This document shows, piece after piece, positions 59,242 to 64,000 of a stretch of DNA of 64,000 nucleotides. Location of the stretch: positions 21,045 through 85,044 of the forward strand of contig JAHFTC010000002.1 in assembly GCA_023269585.1 (NCBI GenBank). Direction: 5' to 3'. The notes under the pieces were generated by a model. The model was not told the origin of the DNA and made no database searches. It worked only from the letters and a program-made list of their open reading frames with translations. The position numbers and the translations under genes are program-made. How positions within the stretch are numbered: position 1 is the first letter of the stretch; every line of letters begins with the position of its first letter. Source of the DNA: Opitutaceae bacterium. GTDB taxonomy: Bacteria; Verrucomicrobiota; Verrucomicrobiia; Opitutales; Opitutaceae.

Positions 59242-59272
59242 AAAAACGGCGCCACCGTTGCGGGTGGCGCCG
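59242..59272 (-). terminator. Terminator of the sdh operon
   Basis: A 10-bp perfect stem CGGCGCCACC / GGTGGCGCCG (59247-59256 and 59263-59272) with a GTTGCG loop is followed on the minus strand by TTTTTG. It lies 29 bp past the sdhB stop. Confidence 0.85.
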
Positions 59273-59300
59273 TGAAAGACGGATACGTCGGGTGTCGCGC

Positions 59301-60086
59301 TCAGGCGCCGCCGCCGGTCGTGACGGCCGGGGCCTGCTGGAAGGTCGCGCGCACGGTGGCCATGAAGTAGTCGCGGTTGAACTTCGAGATGAAGTCGTGG
59401 CTGATCTGCTTCGGGCACACGGCCGAGCACTCGTACTGGTTGGTGCAGTTGCCGAAGCCGGCCTCGTCCATCGCAGCGACCATGCCGAGCACGCGGCGGT
59501 CCTTCTCGGGCTGGCCCTGCGGGAGCAGGTTGAGCTGACCGGCCTTGGCGGCGGTGAAGAGCATGGCGGAGGCGTTCTTGCAGGCCGCGACACAGGCGCC
59601 GCAACCGATGCAGGACGCGGCGTCCATCGCGAGGTCGGCCACTTCCTTGGCGATCGGCAGCGCGTTGGCGTCCTGCGGGGCGCCGGTGCGGATGCTGACG
59701 AAGCCGCCGGCCTGCATGATCTTGTCGAAGGCCTTCCGGTCGACGATGAGATCCTTCAGGATCGGGAACGGCGCGGCGCGCCACGGCTCGACGGTGATCT
59801 CGTCGCCGTCCGCGAAGGAGCGCATGTAGGTCTGGCAGGTTGCCACGGCCTTGTGCGGGCCGTGCGGCTTTCCGTTGATGACGGCCGAGCAGGTGCCGCA
59901 GATGCCTTCGCGGCAATCGTGGTCGAACGCGATCGGCTCCTCGCCGGCGTTGGTGAGGTCCTCGTTGACCACATCGAGCATCTCCAGGAAGGACATGTTC
60001 GGGTTGAGGTCCGGGGTATCGTAATGCTTGAACTCGCCGGCGGTGGAGGCGTTCTTCTGGCGCCAGACTTTGAGTTTAACTTTCAT
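59301..60086 (-). CDS. sdhB: Succinate dehydrogenase/fumarate reductase iron-sulfur subunit
   Basis: A 261-residue protein starting [20 protein letters not shown]; the 26-residue upstream frame is noise. The [2Fe-2S] ligands are in [12 protein letters not shown] with the fourth Cys in AVATCQ. [4Fe-4S] and [3Fe-4S] clusters sit in [13 protein letters not shown] and [16 protein letters not shown]. Transfers electrons from the flavoprotein to the membrane subunit. Last gene of the operon, separated from sdhA by 316 bp holding a truncated ORF6N gene. Confidence 0.95.
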   Translation of the reverse strand: MKVKLKVWRQKNASTAGEFKHYDTPDLNPNMSFLEMLDVVNEDLTNAGEEPIAFDHDCREGICGTCSAVINGKPHGPHKAVATCQTYMRSFADGDEITVEPWRAAPFPILKDLIVDRKAFDKIMQAGGFVSIRTGAPQDANALPIAKEVADLAMDAASCIGCGACVAACKNASAMLFTAAKAGQLNLLPQGQPEKDRRVLGMVAAMDEAGFGNCTNQYECSAVCPKQISHDFISKFNRDYFMATVRATFQQAPAVTTGGGA

Positions 60087-60111
60087 GGGCGGGAGGAGGG
60101 AAACGGAGTGG

Positions 60112-60384
60112 CTATTTCTTGGAAGGGGTGGCGCGGGCGGCGTGCTGCGAACTTGAAGTACCAATTTGGCACCTCAAGTTTGCATGCTCCTGGCGATCAA
60201 GCTGAAACATGAAGTCACCGGGGAACCGCTCGCTGTTTCGCAGCACGGCGCGGTTGAGTGTCTTGGTCTCCACGCCGTACAGCTCAGCCAGGTGGAAATC
60301 GAACAGCACCTTCTCTCCGCGCAGGAGGAAGATGCGGTTCTCGATCCGCTCGGCCAATACGGTGCTGGAGGTGGAGGCGCCCAT
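60112..60384 (-). pseudogene. Truncated ORF6N-domain protein between sdhA and sdhB
   Basis: A 90-residue frame starting MGASTSSTVLAERIENRIFL. Residues 10-72 match the start of the ORF6N DNA-binding domain ([52 protein letters not shown]). It then diverges to [12 protein letters not shown] and stops, before the conserved RYLPYAFTEQG-type second half. Full ORF6N proteins are about 200-300 residues, so this is a 3' remnant. A 14-bp-arm inverted repeat (60150-60180) lies in the codons of [10 protein letters not shown]. Sits 18 bp after the sdhA stop. Confidence 0.65.
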
Positions 60385-60402
60385 GCGCGGCGTGCGGGAG
60401 GG

Positions 60403-62385
60403 TTACTTGTAGGAGCGGGTAACCATCTTGGCCTCCTCGTACACGAGGGGCTCCTTGTTGAGCGCGGGGGCTTCGTTCTCGCCCTTGTACTCCCAGACGG
60501 AGACGTAGGCGAACTCGGCGTCGTTGCGCATGGCCTCGCCATCCGGATACTGGCTCTCCTCGCGGAAGTGGCCGCCGCAGGACTCGGACCGGGCCAGGGC
60601 GTCGCGGCAGAGGAGTTCGCCGAGCTCGATGAAGTCGGCCACGCGGTTGGCGCGCTCGAGGGACTGGTTGAGGTCGTCGCCGGAGCCGGGGACGTTCACA
60701 TCGCGCCAGAACTCCTCGCGGAGCTTCGGGATGAGATCGAGGGCGCGCTCGAGGGATTCCTTCGTGCGACCCATGCCGCAGTTATCCCACATGATCTTGC
60801 CGAGTTCCTTGTGGAAGGAGTCGACGGTGCGTTTGCCCTTGATGGAGAGGAGACGCGCGTTGATGTCCTTCACGTTCTTCTCGGCGGCGGCGAATTCCTC
60901 GCGGTCGGCCTTCGGGCAGGAGCCGGGCTTCTGCGTGGCGAGGTAGTTGCAGATGGTGTTCGGCAGGACGAAGTAGCCGTCGGCCAGACCCTGCATGAGG
61001 GCGGAGGCGCCGAGGCGGTTCGCGCCGTGGTCGGAGAAGTTGGCTTCGCCGAGGACGAACAGGCCGGGGAGGTTCGACATCAGGTTGTAGTCAACCCAGA
61101 GGCCGCCCATGGTGTAGTGGACCGCCGGATAGATGCGCATCGGCACCTTGTAGGCGTTCTCGTCGGTGATCTCCTTGTAGATGTCGAAGAGATTGCCGTA
61201 GCGCTCGGCGACGGCGTTCTCGCCCAGCTCGCGGATCTTCTCCTTGGAGGGATTGACGATGCCTTGGACCTTGGCGGTCTGCTTGCCGTAGCGCTCGATC
61301 GAGGCGGCGAAGTCGAGGTAGACGCCCAGGCCGGTCTCACCGATGCCGCGGCCCTCGTCGCACACCTGCTTGGCGGCGCGGGAGGAGATGTCGCGGGGGG
61401 CGAGGTTGCCGTAGCTCGGATACTTCCGCTCGAGGTAATAGTCGCGATCCTCCTCGGGGATGTCGGTGGGGTTCTTCTTGCAGTCCTCGGCCTTCTTCGG
61501 GACCCAGATGCGGCCGTCGTTGCGGAGCGACTCGGACATCAGGGTGAGCTTCGACTGGTAGTCGCCGCTGACCGGGATGCAGGTCGGGTGAATCTGCGTG
61601 TAGCAGGGGTTCGCGAAACCGGCGCCGCGCTTGTAGGCGCGCCAGGCGGCGGTGCCGTTGGACTGCCGGGCGTAGGTCGAGAGGTTGAAGACGTTGCCGT
61701 AGCCGCCGGTGGCGAGCACGACGGCGTCGGCCGCGTGGCGGGTGATTTCGCCGTTCTGGAGGTTGCGGACGATGATGCCCTTGGCCTGTCCGTCGACGAT
61801 GACCAGATCGAGCATCTCGGCGTGGGTGAACATCTCCACGGCGCCGCGGGCGATCTCCTTCGTCAGCGCCGAGTAGGCGCCGAGGAGGAGCTGCTGGCCG
61901 GTCTGGCCGCGGGCGTAGAACGTGCGGGAGACCTGCGCGCCGCCGAAGGAGCGGTTGGCAAGCAGACCACCGTATTCACGGGCAAAGGGCACGCCCTGCG
62001 CGACGCACTGGTCGATGATGTTGGCGCTGACCTGGGCGAGGCGGTAGACGTTGGCCTCGCGGGCGCGGAAGTCGCCGCCCTTGAGGGTGTCCATGAACAG
62101 ACGGTAGACGCTGTCGCCGTCGTTCTGGTAGTTCTTGGCGGCGTTGACGCCACCCTGGGCGGCGATGGAGTGGGCGCGGCGCGGGCTGTCGTGGTAAACG
62201 AAGCACTGCACGTTGTAGCCGAGCTCGGCGAGCGAGGCCGCGGCGGAGGAACCGGCGAGACCGGCACCGACGACGATGACGGTGTAGCGGCGGCGGTTGT
62301 TGGGGGCGACGAGCTTGCTCTCGGCAATGTGGCGTTCCCACTTCTGCGCGAGCGGACCGGCGGGGATCTTGGCGTCGAGTTTCAT
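60403..62385 (-). CDS. sdhA: Succinate dehydrogenase/fumarate reductase flavoprotein subunit
   Basis: A 660-residue FAD protein. The dinucleotide fingerprint is [20 protein letters not shown], and the FAD-linking His lies in [20 protein letters not shown]. Active-site motifs include [16 protein letters not shown] and [15 protein letters not shown]. Length (about 640-660) matches the soluble-type enzymes that pair with one di-haem membrane subunit. Oxidises succinate or reduces fumarate at the membrane. Starts 19 bp after sdhC ends. Confidence 0.95.
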   Translation of the reverse strand: MKLDAKIPAGPLAQKWERHIAESKLVAPNNRRRYTVIVVGAGLAGSSAAASLAELGYNVQCFVYHDSPRRAHSIAAQGGVNAAKNYQNDGDSVYRLFMDTLKGGDFRAREANVYRLAQVSANIIDQCVAQGVPFAREYGGLLANRSFGGAQVSRTFYARGQTGQQLLLGAYSALTKEIARGAVEMFTHAEMLDLVIVDGQAKGIIVRNLQNGEITRHAADAVVLATGGYGNVFNLSTYARQSNGTAAWRAYKRGAGFANPCYTQIHPTCIPVSGDYQSKLTLMSESLRNDGRIWVPKKAEDCKKNPTDIPEEDRDYYLERKYPSYGNLAPRDISSRAAKQVCDEGRGIGETGLGVYLDFAASIERYGKQTAKVQGIVNPSKEKIRELGENAVAERYGNLFDIYKEITDENAYKVPMRIYPAVHYTMGGLWVDYNLMSNLPGLFVLGEANFSDHGANRLGASALMQGLADGYFVLPNTICNYLATQKPGSCPKADREEFAAAEKNVKDINARLLSIKGKRTVDSFHKELGKIMWDNCGMGRTKESLERALDLIPKLREEFWRDVNVPGSGDDLNQSLERANRVADFIELGELLCRDALARSESCGGHFREESQYPDGEAMRNDAEFAYVSVWEYKGENEAPALNKEPLVYEEAKMVTRSYK

Positions 62386-62404
62386 TGGGCGGGCGACGAA
62401 AGGG

Positions 62405-63190
62405 TTATTTGGATTCGTGACAGGTGGCGGCCGGGCAGCAGAGGCCGCCCTTTTTCACCACGCCGGCGAGCACCGAGCCCGGGATGGCCAGGCTGCCGAG
62501 CAGATAGAGGACCACGAAGACGCGGGTGGCGCCCTGCAGGAAGCTGCCCCAGCGGCTGGTGCGCAGGCCGAGCGATTGGAACGCGCTCTCGAAACCGTGC
62601 CAGAGGTGGAAGCTGAGGAGCGAGACCGCGACCAGGTAGAAGATCGCGACGAGCGGCTTCTGGAAGCCGAGGACCATCATCGTGTGGACGTCGTGCACTT
62701 CGGCGCCCTTGCCAACGATCGTCAGGCCGAGGAGGTGGAAGTCCTGCGTCATCACGTGCTCGGGCACCTGCGCGCTGGTCTTGAAGGTCTCCGGGTCCGT
62801 CACGCCCACCGTGAAATGAAGGACGTGGTAGACGATGAACGCGGCGATCACCAAGCCCGAGCCGATCATGTAGCGAGAAGCTGTTGACGCCTGGATCGTA
62901 TGGTTGACGTCGTACTTCTGGGGGCGGGCCGCCCGGTTCTCGAGCGTGAGCTGGATCGCGGCCCACAGATGGAGGCCGACGATGCCCAGCAGGCTCAGGC
63001 GGACCACCCAGAGCATGGGCCCGAGGCCCTGCAGGAAGTGGGCGTAGCCATTGATCTTGTCCGGGTGGGAGAAGATCTGGAGGTTGCCGACGAGGTGACC
63101 GCCTGCGAAGCCGAGGAGGGCCAGGCCGGTCAGTGCCATGATGTATTTCTTCCCTAGGGAGGAGCAGAAGATATTTCGAACGAGGCTCAT
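62405..63190 (-). CDS. sdhC: Succinate dehydrogenase cytochrome b558-type membrane subunit
   Basis: A 261-residue five-helix membrane protein. It begins [20 protein letters not shown], and helices carry His residues suited to bind two b haems ([66 protein letters not shown]). The C-terminal CHESK tail is polar. This single-subunit type B anchor passes electrons to or from quinone. First gene of the sdhCAB operon. Confidence 0.92.
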   Translation of the reverse strand: MSLVRNIFCSSLGKKYIMALTGLALLGFAGGHLVGNLQIFSHPDKINGYAHFLQGLGPMLWVVRLSLLGIVGLHLWAAIQLTLENRAARPQKYDVNHTIQASTASRYMIGSGLVIAAFIVYHVLHFTVGVTDPETFKTSAQVPEHVMTQDFHLLGLTIVGKGAEVHDVHTMMVLGFQKPLVAIFYLVAVSLLSFHLWHGFESAFQSLGLRTSRWGSFLQGATRVFVVLYLLGSLAIPGSVLAGVVKKGGLCCPAATCHESK

Positions 63191-63385
63191 TGCGGGTGTG
63201 CGTTGGAAAAGGCGGGTGAGCAGGAAACGGAAGGGCCGACGCTACGCCCGCACCCCGGTCGGGCAATTCCTTATTAGCAAAAATCGCGGGTCCGCCGCCC
63301 AGCCGCTGCCGGCGCTAAAAACCGCCCCGGCGTGAGCCCTTTTCATGCGCCCCCAACCGAGCCCCGCCGGCGCCGCCGCCCTCGC

Positions 63386-64000
63386 TCAGGCCTTCGCACC
63401 CACTCCGAGCAGCTTGAGCAGCGCGAACTTCCCGCTCGAGGCGGGCGCGATGAGCTTCTTGCGCGACAACGTCACCCGCGCGCCGTCGCCGAGCATCTGC
63501 GCGATGCCGTCGGCCACTTCCGGTCGGGCGCTGTGCTCGGCCACATAGTCGAACTTCCATGCCGTCTCGCCGGTCTGGCTCAGGCAATAGTGCCAGCAGG
63601 CAAACTCGTCCGGCAGCGCCCGGTCGATGTCGGCGGGCGACACGAGCGAACCGTCCCGCCGGAAATGCAGATCGCGCTCGCGGCCCGCGAGGCGGAAGCC
63701 GCTCGGGAAGCGCTGCACGATGTCGCCGGTGAGGTAGCGCAGCAGCGGCATCGCCTCGCGGCCGCGCGTCGTCACCACAATCTGGAACGCCTCGCGGAGG
63801 TCGCGAAACGGCACGAGCTCGATGAACACATTGGCGTCGATCGGCCGGGAGTTGTCCGCGAAGGCGTCGCCCACGAAGATGTAACCGGCCTCGGTCGAGC
63901 CGTAGAGGTCGACCTGCGGCGCGGGAAACGCCTCGGCGATCCGCCGCCCGTGCTCGCGGCTGGCCTTGCCGTAGGTGAGGATCACGACCTGCACGCTCGG
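63386..64000 (-). CDS. Phenylacetate-CoA-ligase-like adenylating enzyme, C-terminal part (truncated by window)
   Basis: The frame runs to base 64000 without a clear start, so the N-terminal part lies beyond the window. The visible part has DLYGSTEAGYIFVGDAF, the A5-type motif of adenylate-forming enzymes, then MPLLRYLTGDIVQRFPSGFR and RLAGRERDLHFRRDGSLVSP, typical of the PaaK/CoF-synthetase family C-terminal domain. The substrate cannot be told. The stop is 195 bp from sdhC, on the same strand. Confidence 0.75.
   Translation of the reverse strand, partial: PSVQVVILTYGKASREHGRRIAEAFPAPQVDLYGSTEAGYIFVGDAFADNSRPIDANVFIELVPFRDLREAFQIVVTTRGREAMPLLRYLTGDIVQRFPSGFRLAGRERDLHFRRDGSLVSPADIDRALPDEFACWHYCLSQTGETAWKFDYVAEHSARPEVADGIAQMLGDGARVTLSRKKLIAPASSGKFALLKLLGVGAKA

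Noticed and set aside
60166..62616. Long open frame antisense to sdhA
   Set aside because: Val/Gly/Leu-rich shadow of the strongly conserved sdhA coding strand.
1..64000. CRISPR array or complete tRNA/rRNA gene
   Set aside because: No regularly spaced direct repeats were seen, and the only tRNA-like sequence is the 45-bp fragment at 38703.

Overview
The window looks like a high-GC genome of the Verrucomicrobiota, probably Opitutaceae-like. This is inferred from three things: a three-gene sdhCAB operon with a single di-haem-type membrane subunit, a GH115 alpha-glucuronidase beside a KDPG aldolase, and the style of the conjugative and metal genes. No rRNA or complete tRNA is present to settle it.

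Positions 1 to about 38747 are the right-hand part of an integrated conjugative element (ICE). On the minus strand lies a P-type (trb/virB-like) type IV secretion operon: MobF relaxase, pilin, VirB3-like protein, VirB4, TrbJ, TrbL, TrbF, TrbG, TrbI and several small lipoproteins. It ends in a Clp-like AAA+ ATPase and a LuxR/NarL-type regulator. The coupling protein is divergent from the relaxase. No VirB11/TrbB ATPase is visible. Four copies of an 18-bp palindrome (CTACCGAA-NN-TTCGGTAG type) sit upstream of the relaxase, coupling protein, pilin and a DUF1016 nuclease, which suggests one element-wide regulon.

The cargo follows. First is an AAA+ ATPase plus subtilisin-like protease pair (20.6-24.2 kb), a plausible defence or stress module. 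Next is one long minus-strand metal-resistance operon (34.9 to 24.4 kb): czcCBA-type RND efflux, a P-II-like protein, a Zn/Cd-type P-ATPase, several small secreted metal-ligand-rich proteins and a YnfA-like protein. An IS1634-family insertion sequence and a tyrosine integrase come next. A 45-bp tRNA-Lys(CTT) 3' fragment marks the element's end (attR). The intact tRNA and left end lie outside the window.

Positions 39 to 54 kb form a chromosomal stress island: PRC-barrel/BON proteins, a glycine-zipper protein, a hybrid histidine kinase, a DUF892 ferritin-like protein, an ECF sigma factor, an ABC1/UbiB kinase, an OsmC/Ohr peroxidase, a stand-alone CheB, a Rieske-FAD oxidoreductase, a DUF3309 peptide and an AI-2E exporter. 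It also holds remnants of a cardiolipin synthase and a universal stress protein. A recurring motif (GGGTAAGACCCCAT and variants) precedes many of these genes and is absent from the ICE intergenic regions I read, so it is a candidate promoter or operator of a stress regulon.

Positions 54 to 64 kb are metabolic chromosome: a chromate transporter, KDPG aldolase, GH115 glucuronidase, sdhB-sdhA-sdhC (with a truncated ORF6N gene between sdhA and sdhB), and the C-terminal part of a phenylacetate-CoA-ligase-like enzyme cut by the window edge.
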